A stretch of DNA of 64,000 nucleotides from Hybos culiciformis. Its lineage: Eukaryota > Arthropoda > Insecta > Diptera > Hybotidae. How positions within the stretch are numbered: the first letter of the stretch is position 1; every line of letters starts with the position of its first letter. Shown piece after piece: positions 26,810-38,963 of this stretch. The notes under the pieces are model-generated. The model did no database searches. It was not told the DNA's origin and saw only the letters and a list, made by a program, of their open reading frames with translations. The translations under genes and the position numbers were made by a program. The stretch spans positions 90,667,213 through 90,731,212 of the forward strand of contig OZ023274.1 of the NCBI GenBank assembly GCA_964007475.1, read 5' to 3'.

Positions 26810-29003
26810 AAAGATAAATCACTGCCTAACTTGGAATTATTATCACTGAATTCATCATGTTCATTATCCAGTTCTGATAATCCTCAGAAAACAGTATTAG
26901 CATTTCTTAAAAATACTGATTTTGATCTAAGAAATGACGATAGAAATCCCTCGTCCAGCTTAAATTTGGATTTTGAGATTACAAGTGATTTTCCTCAACA
27001 GTTCCAGAAAACCGATGAATTTGAGAAATTAAGAAATAAACTTAAAAATGATCAAGAATCATTAACACCAAAAAAACTTAGACCATTGTCATATTCAAAT
27101 GACAATAACAATGAGGGTATTTCATTGTGTGAACAGATATCTTATAATAGAAGTACCACTAGCTGTAACAACAGCATCAGTAATGAAAAAGAAGGAAAGG
27201 TCAGTAAACTTAATGCACATCAGAATAATATCACAAACTATGAAAATAAGAATAAAAACAATAATAATAATAATAATAATAATGAAGAGAGTTATTGTGA
27301 CTCATTTAATTTAAAACTTGTTAATCCAGTTACAACAATACCAAAACAACAATATTCATTAAATTTAGAAACACATGCGGCAAGAGAGTCTAATATTCAT
27401 TCAGCTAATGAAAATTATGAATCGCTATTAAATAACTCTATTCAGCATAAAAAACATGAATCGCTTCAATATGAGTTGCCATCAAATCAAATGCTACATA
27501 AGAAAAATAAAATAGAAAAGTTTAATGCTACATGCATTTACATTGATCGTTCAGTACAAACAGATCTTCATTCATTGCTAATGAAATTTAGTTCGCTGAG
27601 AGAAATTGATTCGGACGGTACGAATGTTGTTGCAAATTTTCGACAAGATTTTAATCAAAAAACTTTTGTGCAACGCAATTTTCGTGATTTTTCTGATTCA
27701 ATTAAATTTTGGATAAATAAATCGCAAAAATTATTCGGTTCAGATTTAAATAGCAATTTCAATAACGGTTCGATAAATATAAATTCGGAATTAAATTCAA
27801 ATGGTGCACGAACACCAAATAATTTAGAATTAAATGATTCTTACAGTGATACAAGTAGCTGGCATTCCTCGGAAAGTGGTAATAAAAATAATAATGAAAT
27901 TCATTTTGTAAGTGTGAACGAATTCAGTGATACTGATGAAAAATTTCGAAATTCTTTGAATTTTTGTCTAGAAGACAAAAAATCATTAGAAATGAAATTA
28001 AATATACCTCCTAGTTCCCAGACATCGTCGACCACTTTAAATAATACCGATGAAAATTTACTGGCTAAAAATGAACCTTGTCAAAGTTCAAATTCAACAG
28101 GCCCAGACATTGGTGGTGGGCCATCGTGCGTTTTTGTCTCAACCAATAGTTCTGACAATTTAGTTCAAGCGACTGTAAGAACTCAACCATCAGCTAAAAT
28201 TGCAATCAGAACACCATCTGTTGGTGCCATACAAAAACAACCTAGCTTAACAATTCAAGTAAATCAAAACAATTTAATAAAAAGTGAACGAAAAGAAATT
28301 TCACCAAAAATTCAGTCAATTTTATCGACAACAAATTCGGCTACATCATTATCCTTAAATCAAGGAGTGAATGTAATTAATTGTTTCAGTAGTGGTGTTC
28401 AAAATAAACATAGCAGTAGTAGTAGTAGTAGTAATAGTGCAGTGCCTCCTATAAATAATAATTTTAATGTAAATAAAGAAAATTGTGCTAATAATATTAA
28501 TGGTAATAATAATAGTAGTAATAATAATAATGTAAAAATTGTGCAAAATAATGCTACAACATCGTCATCAACCAAAGTACCTATATCTACAAAAACAACA
28601 ACAACATTGCCAATAAATTTGGCTAACACCACTAATAGCTTACAAAATATCAGTAATAATAATCACAATTATAGAAATAATGAAAATAATGTGAATCAAA
28701 TTGTAAGTGATGACGATGTATGCATTACAAAATGTGAATTAAATACTAATAATAATAAAAATAATAATAATAATAATAGTAATAAAAATAATTATAATAA
28801 TAATAATAATAATAATAATAGTAGTAATAATAATAATGGTGTTATTTGTGAAATTGGAACTGGATTACCAATTTCATTAAATCAAATTTCACGTACATTT
28901 ACATCAACGGAATGTCAAACTGATGATATACCAATGGATCAGTTGACATTGCATGATGAAGCTAGAAATAATAATAATAATAATAGTATAAATAACAATA
29001 ATA

Positions 29004-29034
<31 letters not shown>

Positions 29035-29511
29035 TTCGAATCATGCGAATAACACTAATAATGGTGGTAATGGTGGAATTAGTTCGTATAATCAAACAGA
29101 TGCTTTGATTTCACGAGAACAAAGACGACGTGAACGTCGTGAACGACGCCAACAAGCACGTAATCGTGCACTTCTTTCGCCACATCATCCTCATCATTTA
29201 CCCCATCCAACACCTATCCCAATGCCACATCATTTTCCACCGCAAGCAAACTCACCAGTTAATCAACATATGCGTCCTCCAATGTTACCTGATATATTGC
29301 ATAGTCATTTCCCACCTCCATATGCGGCAATTACAATACCAAATCATGGTGGCCAACCACCGTTACCGCCACCACCGCCAAATATTGGCCAACCACCACC
29401 TCCACCACATCATATACCCGCACAACCGATTATTTCAACAATGCCAATTACTGCCGCAGCAACAGCTGTCAATGATGGCAGATTCACAATACCATTACCA
29501 GTTATAAGAAG
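26810..29511 (+). CDS. Second large coding exon of the Asn-rich PPxY/QTD protein (3'-incomplete)
   Basis: The exon starts after the acceptor at 26809 with codons KDKSLPNLELLSLN and stays open for about 900 codons to AAG|GTAAGT at 29511/29512, leaving phase 2. The product is hydrophilic with several Asn tracts from AAT repeats (27259-27285, 28742-28838, 28968-29037) and a Ser run near 28411-28437. Three QTD motifs are encoded: SVQTD at 27551-27565, ECQTD ending 28924, and NQTD ending 29101; such motifs resemble dynein light chain LC8 ligands. Then follow an Arg-rich basic segment (REQRRRERRERRQQARNR, about 29117-29170), a Pro/His-rich region with a PPPY motif at 29312-29323, a poly-Pro stretch and the segment GRFTIPLPVIR before the donor. 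No membrane segment is seen, so the role is probably cytoplasmic, nuclear or as the soluble tail of a larger protein whose conserved domain lies beyond the window. Family not recognised. Confidence 0.8.
28742..29037 (+). repeat. AAT-repeat tracts encoding poly-Asn in the second exon
   Basis: Two dense AAT/AGT tracts (about 28742-28838 and 28968-29037) encode Asn/Ser runs and flank a non-repetitive block containing the ECQTDD motif. Sparing of that block from repeat expansion hints that it is constrained. Confidence 0.85.
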
Positions 29512-29576
29512 GTAAGTTCAGCATTATTTTAACAATTTAATATTGGCTTTATAGTAATTTAATATTTAAGGCTAAA

Positions 29577-29584
29577 GTTGCAAT
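29577..29584 (+). repeat. Target-site duplication of the hAT element (left copy)
   Basis: GTTGCAAT; the second copy is at 30107-30114. An exact 8-bp direct repeat abutting both TIRs fixes the element borders. Confidence 0.9.
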
Positions 29585-30106
29585 TAGGGTTTCCAATTAC
29601 TCGGCAAAATCAATTAACCGAGTTTTCGAGTATCTGTAAGGAAAATTAACCGAGTACTCGATTAACCGAGTATTTAAAAAAAAATTTTATGTTATGTAAT
29701 TTATGTTATAATTTTAATTTTTAATTAAAATTATAACATTAATTAAAACATTTTTAAAAAATTAGTACATCTAACGATTCGAAGCTTCCAGTTTGTCGAA
29801 TAAACTTAAATTCAAATTTAAAAGAAGAACCAAAACAATTTTTTTGAAAAGTTTACTTACTTGCTTTCACTAGTTTTGAATTTGGACTGCAATTTTTAAC
29901 ACAAAAAACCAAAACTATATTTTTTTCAAAGCCTAGTACTTACACAATTTTTTCAAATTTGAGTTCATTTGATATTTATTTTGCCTCTACAAAATTGTTT
30001 AAATAATAACCGAGTATTAAAGCCGAAAAACCGATTTTCGAGTAATGTAAAAAACAGGAAAATAACCGAGTAACCGAGTACTCGATAACCGAGTATGGAA
30101 ACCCTA
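29585..30106. mobile_element. Non-autonomous hAT element with CCGAGT-rich ends
   Basis: The element starts TAGGGTTTCCA and ends TGGAAACCCTA, and is flanked on both sides by GTTGCAAT (29577-29584 and 30107-30114), an exact 8-bp target-site duplication as expected for the hAT superfamily. After a 2-nt indel the TIRs continue to TACTCGG. Both ends carry repeats of ACCGAGTA, clustered at about 29616-29673 and 30006-30098, plausibly transposase-binding sites. A 17-bp-stem palindrome (29703-29719 with 29723-29739) lies inside. No transposase coding is recognisable. Length is 522 bp. It inserted about 70 bp inside the intron, just past the donor at 29512. Confidence 0.9.
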
Positions 30107-31197
30107 GTTGCAATGGACCAAATTGTCCTAATTATCGATCTAATGCTTGATTATCGAATTGTTTAATAAAGTGAGATCATAAAATTAAATGAACTAAATG
30201 AAAAAAATTTTGTCTGAACTTTTGCTTTGTCTTTTTGGTTTTTACCACAAAGAAAAATTATTTTCATAAATAAAAAGAAATAAAAAAAAAAAAAACTTAA
30301 GAAAAAAGAAACTCTTTATTGGATAAGAGTTTTTCATTTTTTATTATGTGTTGTGTTGCGAAAAAGAAAACTGGTTCGTTGAATTCTGTCAATTTGTATT
30401 TTTCTTATACTATATATTCATTTTACTAATATCTTAAATTTATTTTACTGGTTTTTATATATATGTTATTTTTTTTTTTACAAAAACACTAAGAAGAAAA
30501 AGGACTGCCGAATTGCCTAAAATTTAACTTTTATTTTCAGACAACCGACTATACAATTATTTAATTTCTACATCATATTTCCTTAATATTTCCTCACATT
30601 CGTTATTATTGTATTTCGCTTTGATTTCAAAGTTCATAAAATTTATATATATATAAATATATGTTTTAAAAGATTACACCAAAAAAAAATTTATTGCCAA
30701 GTTGGATTCTTAAAATTTTATTTTTTGATGCTCGCAATACAAAAAAAATATATTATACACGATTTTTTACACTCGTTGGAATTCAAAAGGGTCCAAGAAG
30801 AAATATTTTGTAGTGTTTGATGACGATGCTTTAAAAATGATCTTAATTTTGTATTAAGAATATACGTTTTTTTTTAGCGAAGGCTAATTATATGGACAAC
30901 AGACACAAAGCAGATCAAAAATGAAATTTAATCCATTAACTGTATATATAAAATTTTTTTATATTTTTGTGGGTTCATTTAAACAAAATTAAAATGAAAA
31001 CATTTCTGTTTCAATTTTATTATTATAAAAAATAAAAGTCTTTATCCTTAAATTGCAATTTTAAGACTTTAAGCTTATTATTAATTAATATTAAAATGTT
31101 TTTTATACATAAATTTATTTTTGCGTGAATTGGCTTCATGATGGTTTTTTGTTTTTTTTTTTATATAAGTATATTAATGAATAATCTTCTGAATGAA

Positions 31198-31269
31198 GAA
31201 TGAAACTGCCATTCCTATTTAACACCAGAACTTGAATGAAACTGCCATTCATATTTAACACCAGAACTT
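31198..31269 (+). repeat. Tandem duplication, 36-bp unit, two copies
   Basis: A unit starting GAATGAAACTGCCATTC occurs at 31198-31233 and 31234-31269 with one C/A difference, followed by a partial third start (GAATG). It lies about 20 bp upstream of the target-site duplication of the hAT element at 31297. Confidence 0.9.
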
Positions 31270-31296
31270 GAATGTTTAAATACTTAATCTTGTAAG

Positions 31297-32071
31297 TAGG
31301 GTTTCTAAATATCCGACCTATTTGATTATTCGGATATCGAATACATAAAAAATAAATTATCCGGATAATCCGGATATCCGGATAATTAAAATAAATAATA
31401 AGAAATATCTTTTAATTTGTGGTATTTAATTCAAAATAACAAAAATAGTAACAAATAATAGAATAATAATAAAAGTAGAATTATTAATAAAATTAATTAA
31501 TGAATAAATGAAATTATTAAATGAAATAAAGTAATAAATTAAATTATTGTTTCATTTTTAAAAATGCATAAAATTTTGCGTTTAAAGTGACGAAAATGAG
31601 TCGAGTTCTAATTTTTGGTGAGAAAACACGTGCTCCGTTGCACTAGATGTAGGTTTTATTGTTAACAATGCGCGAAATACAATATTTAAATTGTCTGTCT
31701 TTTAGCAATGTTTTTTCAGCAATGTTGTACTTTCTTCATTTTGCTTCTCAACATGGGTAATTGAAGAAATCGCATCGTCAAGTTGTTTCTGTAGTGACGA
31801 TTTGTTACAAACTGCACTATTTAGACTTCCATTATCTTCACTTTCAATAGTAGTTTCTTCTATGATTGCCTCAAAGGTTACTATGTGAACAAATTTGAAT
31901 GTTCTTTAAAAAAATGTGTTCTTTTTTATTAAAAAAAGTAAGCTTATTTACAAAATAAAGGATATTATAATATCCGAATAATTGTAAAAAAATATCCGGA
32001 TAATCGAATAGTTAAAATGTGTCGAATAATCCGGATAGTTCGATATCCGGATATCCGGATTAGAAACCCTA
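31297..32071. mobile_element. Deletion-derivative hAT element with ATCCGGAT-rich ends
   Basis: The element begins TAGGGTTTCTA and ends TAGAAACCCTA, flanked by CTTGTAAG at 31289-31296 and 32072-32079, an exact 8-bp duplication. Subterminal arrays of ATCCGGATA-type words lie at about 31358-31390 and 31970-32062. Unlike the neighbour at 29585, it retains a recognisable remnant of a hAT transposase on the minus strand (31598-31860). It is 775 bp long, so most of the transposase gene is missing and it could move only with enzyme supplied elsewhere. Confidence 0.9.
31558..31860 (-). pseudogene. Remnant of hAT transposase C-terminal (dimerisation) region
   Basis: Reading the minus strand, 31653-31621 gives PTSSATEHVFS, matching the conserved hAT dimerisation-domain pattern (TS..SER/EHVFS). 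It is followed in a shifted frame by KIRTRL (31615-31598) and then TLNAKFYAFLKMKQ, the usual next block. Upstream the same frame reads SLQKQLDDAISS and an acidic stretch. The gene is broken: a stop codon at 31704-31702 and a frameshift directly after VFS. The catalytic part and N-terminus are absent. The hAT assignment agrees independently with the 8-bp duplication of the enclosing element. Confidence 0.75.
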
Positions 32072-35000
32072 CTTGTAAGTTGTAATTTTACAAAATTTTT
32101 AAATATTTTTGTCTCTTCATGCGACGAAACTTGAGATGACAAAATGGTTCAATGTTAAATAAAAAAATATGGTTTGAAAAGAAATACTGATCTCTTTTAC
32201 AAATATCAAATTCAATTTTAAGTCTAACTTTTATTACTATTATATACCAGTAGAATTTAAGACCATATTTAATTTAGCTCTAAAAATTTGGAAAATTTAA
32301 CGATTATTTGATAACTGTGTTAAATTTTGATGACATTAACACTTTTTGTGAACTGCAAGAGTTCGTTGAATATGTTTTTACGATTATGGTTTCTCAGCTA
32401 ATTTGTTTTTTTCTGATGAAAATAAATTAAATTATAATTGCTTTCCCTTACAAAAAAAAAAAAATTGGAATTTTCTAAGTAAAACTATATATACATTTTT
32501 ATTCATATTATTTTTCGATTAATATTTTAACTTGAAAGAGTTCACAGCAGCGTAGTAGTTTCTTTAATTTTTGTTCAATTTCACTTAATCAAAAAAAAAA
32601 AAAGTAATAATATCACAGATATACCAATTATTAGTTTTGTTTTTATTTTAAATCTACAACCACTATATACCTTCAAAATATACATTTGATTTACCTGTGG
32701 TTATCGTAAAATCTATCTCTTTCTCTCTGTATTTATAATGTAAATGTATTTGAATTTATAGATATACATATATATAGTTTCTTATTTGTGTATTGCACTT
32801 TCAATTATAAACAAAAGATTTTGTTCATTTTTGCCACATTTTTTTTTTTAGTAAGCAATTCTTCATAATGAAAATATACAAGATACAAGTATCTACACTG
32901 CAGAGGTGAAAACAAGTTTTTTACTCAATTTATATAATGTAGTTTTGTTGTTGCTTCGTTTTATATTATATTTATATTATATTAGCTGCAGACCATAGAG
33001 GTTTTTTTCTTTTTTTTTTTATCTGAATAAAATTTAATACCAATAACAATAAAATATTGAGGATATTGGTACGATATATATTTTAATATTTTGTTATATT
33101 TAAATCTATATGTAGTTATTTTACTGGTGGAAAAAAAAAGAAGAAAGAAAATGTAGATGATTTTAAGGGTAATTGCACTTAGGTTTTTCATTTTAATTGA
33201 AATAAAAAAAAATAAAAAAACTTTATAACAATGTTTACAGAGGTATTATTAAAATATATTATTTAATTTTATTTTATTATGTAGATTGTGATTGAAGACA
33301 ATTATTAAAGGGTGTACGGATATGGGGTTGAAAAAAATAATTTCAATTCATTTCTTTTTATATATAACTTTAAAAAAAAAAAAAATAATAATAATAATAT
33401 GACAAAACAGAAAAAAGGTTAGCGCTTATGTATAAATAAGTACTCTGACAAAATATCCTAAAAACATACAATTATTCAATTTTTGATTATCTTCTAAAAT
33501 CTAAATACATATATGAATTTTAAATAGTTTTCACAAGTTAAATTACATTATAAAATTATATAATTTTATTCAAACTTGAATATAAGAACTTCTAATTGTT
33601 CCTAACGACGCTAAGTTCCTATGTTGTTAAATAAAGTATAAGAAACCAAAATTAAGTATAACATTGTTTATATGTTAAGATCTGAATGTTTGTTAAATGT
33701 TATTTTTTATACAAAACAAATTATGGTTATAGAGACTCATACTCTGTCTGACTGAGAAATGGTAACAAAATTAGTTTTTTCCTTGATTCAAATATTGTGA
33801 TTAATTTTTTTTTTTAAATATAATTTAAAATTAATTGTTAATTAGTTTAGTGATATCTGTTCTGGGCTCTGCTCTGTAGAATGTTTTGATAGTTAAATAT
33901 ATTTTTTATACTTTAAAATTTTTGAAAAATCATAAACTTCGATAACTTGAGCTTGTTCCCTAATTATTGCAGGTACTGAAAGCTCTGTATACATTACATT
34001 TCGTTGTTTATAACCAAAAAAAAAATTTTTTTTTAATTTTGCATAATAATTTAAAAAGAATATCAATGATATCAAATTTTGTGTATGAGGCTGAATTCAA
34101 CGACAGAAGTAAAATCAAATTCTTTTCAATTTTATTTTATTTTAATAATATTGTCATTTTATGATATTGTTTTTTATTTAAAAGAAAAAAAAATTAAATT
34201 GTAATATTTAAAATTTAAAAAAAAAATTAAAATAAAATCTGCTGATTGTTTTAATAGAGATAAAAAATAATCAAATTATTTTACATTTGTTATGATTTTA
34301 AAACTCTTTCATTATATTATTGCTTGAAAAAAATTTTTATGATTCAAAACTGAAAAGTCATAATAAAATAATTTAACAATATAAATACGAGATAATAGAA
34401 AGCAGATGTCAAAATAAAGTTAAGATAAATATTTTTTTATTTTAAAAGAAACATATTGCTTTTAACTAAATTAGGGCTTATTGTAACTCTCTGTAGGTCG
34501 ATTAAAAAAAAAAGAAAATATTTTTCTTCTTCTATTCCTTTTTAATATTTCTGTTTTTTTTTTTTTTTTGTTAAAGAATGTGTATATTTTTATGAAAAAC
34601 TTCACTTTTCCTATTATACCTAATAATAATGATAATAATAAGTAAACAAACAATTTAGAGATTTAATTTTTATTTTCTTTTATATAAAAAATATTATGCT
34701 GCTTAACCAACAGTAAAAAGAGTTTGACACACTTTGACATCCGCAGAGAGAAATAATATATGAAAAGTATACCGCCTGATACATTGATAATGGTTTTGTT
34801 TTTATTTTATTTTATTTATTTACTTATTTTTTTTCGATTGCGGTGTGAAAGGTGCAAATTATTTATATATGATTTTTGTGTTGTTTTTATATTAATTTCA
34901 CATATTAAAATAATAATATTTATATGATTATTTTCTTCAAGGGAATAAACTAGAACACAACAACATTTTTATTGCATATTTAACTAGAGAGTGTTTAAAA

Positions 35001-38000
35001 AATTTGTGCTTAACTCGAAAACTGTATGGATAGAGAAATAATGTTGCGTAGAAAGTTTTTTTTTTAAATTTTATTGCAATTAAAAAATAATCATAAATAT
35101 AAAAACTTAAAAAAAAACTTTTTTATTGACTTATTATATTTATAAATAATATTAATAGTTGGATTTATAAATATAGAAATATGCTCTTAACTAAGATTTT
35201 ATTAGTTTTTTTTTTAGAACAAACTTTTTTTAAATTCAAATTAAAGACAATAAAAATTAATTATATTTCATTTTATTTTCAAAATATTTATTGAATAATA
35301 TTCCTGTATTTAAGTCAATTTCAATAAATTCGTTTTGGAAAGCAGACTATTAGATAAATTCAATAATTGCTGCTAAATGTTGGCTCGATCGGCAAAGAAT
35401 TCAATATTAATGTTGTCAATCTCTTTTAATACGAATAATAAATAATGCAATGGTTTTTTTTAATGATTGTAACATATGATTCACATGATTTGTTTTATTA
35501 ATTTTACTTTATATAGTCCAAGTTTTGTTTATTAGAATGCAGTATGAAAATCTGTTTAGCTGAATTTGAATACGTATATATATTAAATTATTAAATATGT
35601 ATTATGCTTATTATATAATAAGAAAATTTATATATAAATTTAATACACAATAATATAATATAATATATTATATAATAACATATGTATATATAATTCTTAC
35701 TTTATGTCTTAATAAAACCTTTATAATGTGCGAAATATTAAATTATGTCGAACCGTCATTTAAATTGAAAAAAAATAAATATATATATTCCTAGTAAAAT
35801 TTAAAAACAACCTCGAAAAAAAATTTAAAACCAAAAATGATTTACATATAAATAGCGAATATTAGCATAATTTCTATTAAATTAAATTTGCTAATATTTA
35901 ATATTAATTTGCATAAGTGTATAAATAAATATAAAATATAAAATAAATTTTCTGCTGCAGTTTTATACTATTATGTATATACAATTATTATACGTATATT
36001 TTCATATAAATTAGTTGATTTTAATTATGGTTCAACATTTTATAATATGCCCTAAGTTTGTAAGAAAATACATTTATATATGTTCATTACATTGTATTAT
36101 TTGTATGTACTTTATAAAATATTTTATATATAACTTATAGTACAGAGTACAACTTATGTTTACTATATAAGTCATACATTTATGTATATTTTATGAAAAG
36201 AAAATTGTTTAAAAACATAAATTTCCAATTGAATGAAATTGAATAAGAATATTTTCGGTAAATTGTTTATTTAAGAAATTTTTTTTTTTTGAACAAAAGA
36301 TGAAGAAAAACTTTTTTGGGGGGAATTCATGCATTTTAATGTTGCTTTCGTTTGTCTTGAGTAAAATCCTCAATGCAAATATTGTCAATTTTATTCAAAA
36401 TATATATTGTATGTATATGTATGTAAAATTCTATAGAAAATTGAGAAGATTAATGCAATGTCATATGAAATAACGATATTTATTATAATTTTTTTTTTTT
36501 TGTTTGCTCGTATAGCATATTTTTTTTTTTTCGGTATAATGTAGATTTCTATATTATTATGTATTTCTGTAAAATTGAATTTACAAAATTTATCCATAAT
36601 GTTCAAAATGTGTAGAAGAAAAAAAAAAAATGTGTACACATTATGTACAATATAAAAGTATAGAAAAAGTTTTAAGCAAATTATTATTATTATTATTATA
36701 GAAAAGGGGTATAATTTATTTTTTATATAGATTTATGTAGTTTTACAATATGTACTATGTAAAAATATGCACCGAATTAATGCACATCGAATATGTGTAG
36801 CAAAATGTTACTATTGCTTATGTTTTTGTTTTAATTAAAAATTAATTTAATTTGAAAATTTTTATTTAGAAATTTTATTCAATTGTTATTATACACATTT
36901 ACTAATTTTATTAATTATTAGGCGGTTTTATACATGTATATTACTAAATATAGGGCCCATAGATTTTTATCATATAGTTTTTAAAATTTTATTTGTTTCT
37001 GATATTCTTTAAGGTATATTAAAATATATCCTAGCGCAGTATCAAATTTTAAGTTAAATGAAATTATTTGATTCGTTTTTAAAATAATAAGTATTTTTGA
37101 TGTTGTAGCTCTTTTATGTGTATTCTAAAATTGTTCGACTGTAATCTACTAAATTTATTGTACAAACTTTTTTGGTAACAAATAATTTATAAAAAGATCT
37201 GATTGAAGATTAAACGAGAAATGTTTTTTTTTTTCAGAATTTAAAACCCTGGTTTAAGATTGTTGCAATCAATAAAATGACCATGAGACAAATTGTTTCT
37301 TTTTTTTGGTACACAATTTATCCCATTATTCCTTTATTTAGTTACAAATAAATGTTAATAATAAAAGTCAAGTTTTGTTTTCATTTAATAATGTATATTC
37401 GAAAAACTCTGTTGTATGTTGTATGTTCATTCAACATAACATAACAAACAAAAAATATAGTCTGACAGTGAGATTGTAAATAAAGAAAATTTCCGAATTA
37501 TTTTCAGAACAAAAAAAAACAAAATTTCTTTGTAGGAATAAGAAAAAACAAAAAAAAAAAAAAACAAATAATATTAAAATTGCATGCATCATGAATAAGT
37601 TTTAAAAAACAATTTTTTTTTTTTTATTATTATTTTGCCGAATAAAGTCACATCAAAATATATATAACTGTTTAATATCCGGCTTTTTATATAACTTCTT
37701 ATTTTTATTTTATTTTTTTTTTGTTCTTCTTTCTTTTTTTTTTTGGTATGAGATAAATTTTATTTTTTTTTTGTTTAAAGAGATTTAAAAATCACGAAAA
37801 TAAGGAATAAAAACAAAAAAAAAAAAAAAAGAATCATCAATTCATGTCTTTTTTTATTTTAAGAGCATTAAGATTTTTTTTTTAATGTTTTTAAATTGCT
37901 CACTACTGTGTGTTTGAGAGTAATATTCTTCAAACATATTATTCAAATTGAATGTAGGTTTTTATTAAAACAATAAGTATGCAAAAAATAAACAATAAAT

Positions 38001-38952
38001 GGATTATAAATGTACATAATATATAAAATTATAAATATGATTGCAATGCAATACAAATACAATGTGTCTTAAGGCAATTTAATCCTTTTGTTACAAAATA
38101 TATGTATTATCAAAAAATATAAAATCCTCAACCTCAAGGTGAGTGAGTAACAATAACATATTCGTTTGAAATATCATGAATATGAAAATATAAAATTAAT
38201 TTTTTATTTTGATTCGATTGGATTCTCATTGTTTAATGTAAGTTGACACAAAATTTTTTTTTTTTTATATTGAATTAACTTCAATTGTCGGGGATTATCG
38301 TGTACGAATTTCATAATATATTTTAATATTATTAGTTTGTGAATAATTTGTAGTTATTTATTTTTGAGAAGACTGTCAAAAATTCATTCAATTTAAAAAA
38401 AAACCTCTATTTTTCCATTATATCCGACTAGATTTCGAAAAAAAAAAAAAAAGTTAGTTTTTAGTCTAATCTAAGAGAATCAAGAAATCAGTAAAATGTA
38501 TTATACGAAACTTATATGGCAGTCATACTAACTATAAGTTTCTATATCAATAATGAATGCCAAACAATTAAAAAAATTTAAAGTACCCATAACGCAAATT
38601 TTATGTTGGTACTATCTTCCGACATAACAAAATAATTATTACATTAAAAACTTCATAAAGTATACTTACATTTCTAAAAAAAATTGACATCAATAGAAAA
38701 TGTTTTATCAAGATGTTAAATTTTAAATTTTATTCAAATTTCTTATAAATATAAAAAAAAAACATCAAATGAATAGTGAAGAATAAATAAACTGTCAAAA
38801 TTATTTTGTGCATACATACTTATGTACCGCTCTATATATAAATTTATTAGTATGAATAAAAGTTTTATTTTTGTGTACATAGATTTACTCATGCAGCAAT
38901 GTTTGCCTCCTGATAAAACTAACTGCCACATGTTTAGAAAATTTAGAAATTT
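32072..38952. other. AT-rich stretch, no exon identified
   Basis: Between the hAT element and the LINE, only low-complexity AT-rich DNA, poly-A/T runs and an ATT microsatellite (36680-36700) are seen. Short frames here are Phe/Ile/Lys/Tyr-rich and spacer-like. Confidence 0.5.
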
Positions 38953-38963
38953 AATCAATTAAA

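Larger units (their letters stand above)
29512..38952 (+). other. Start of a long intron downstream of the second exon
   Basis: GTAAGT at 29512 is a consensus donor, so the transcript should continue. Apart from the two hAT elements (29585-30106, 31297-32071) and the tandem duplication at 31198-31269, this stretch is AT-rich spacer with poly-A/T and ATT runs. No open frame has coding-like composition, and no acceptor could be paired with a plausible downstream exon. Confidence 0.5.

Noticed and set aside
29130..29507. A 125-residue His/Ile-rich frame inside the second exon
   Set aside because: It is a shifted frame of the Pro/His-rich coding region, which is consistent with the splice junctions in the main frame.
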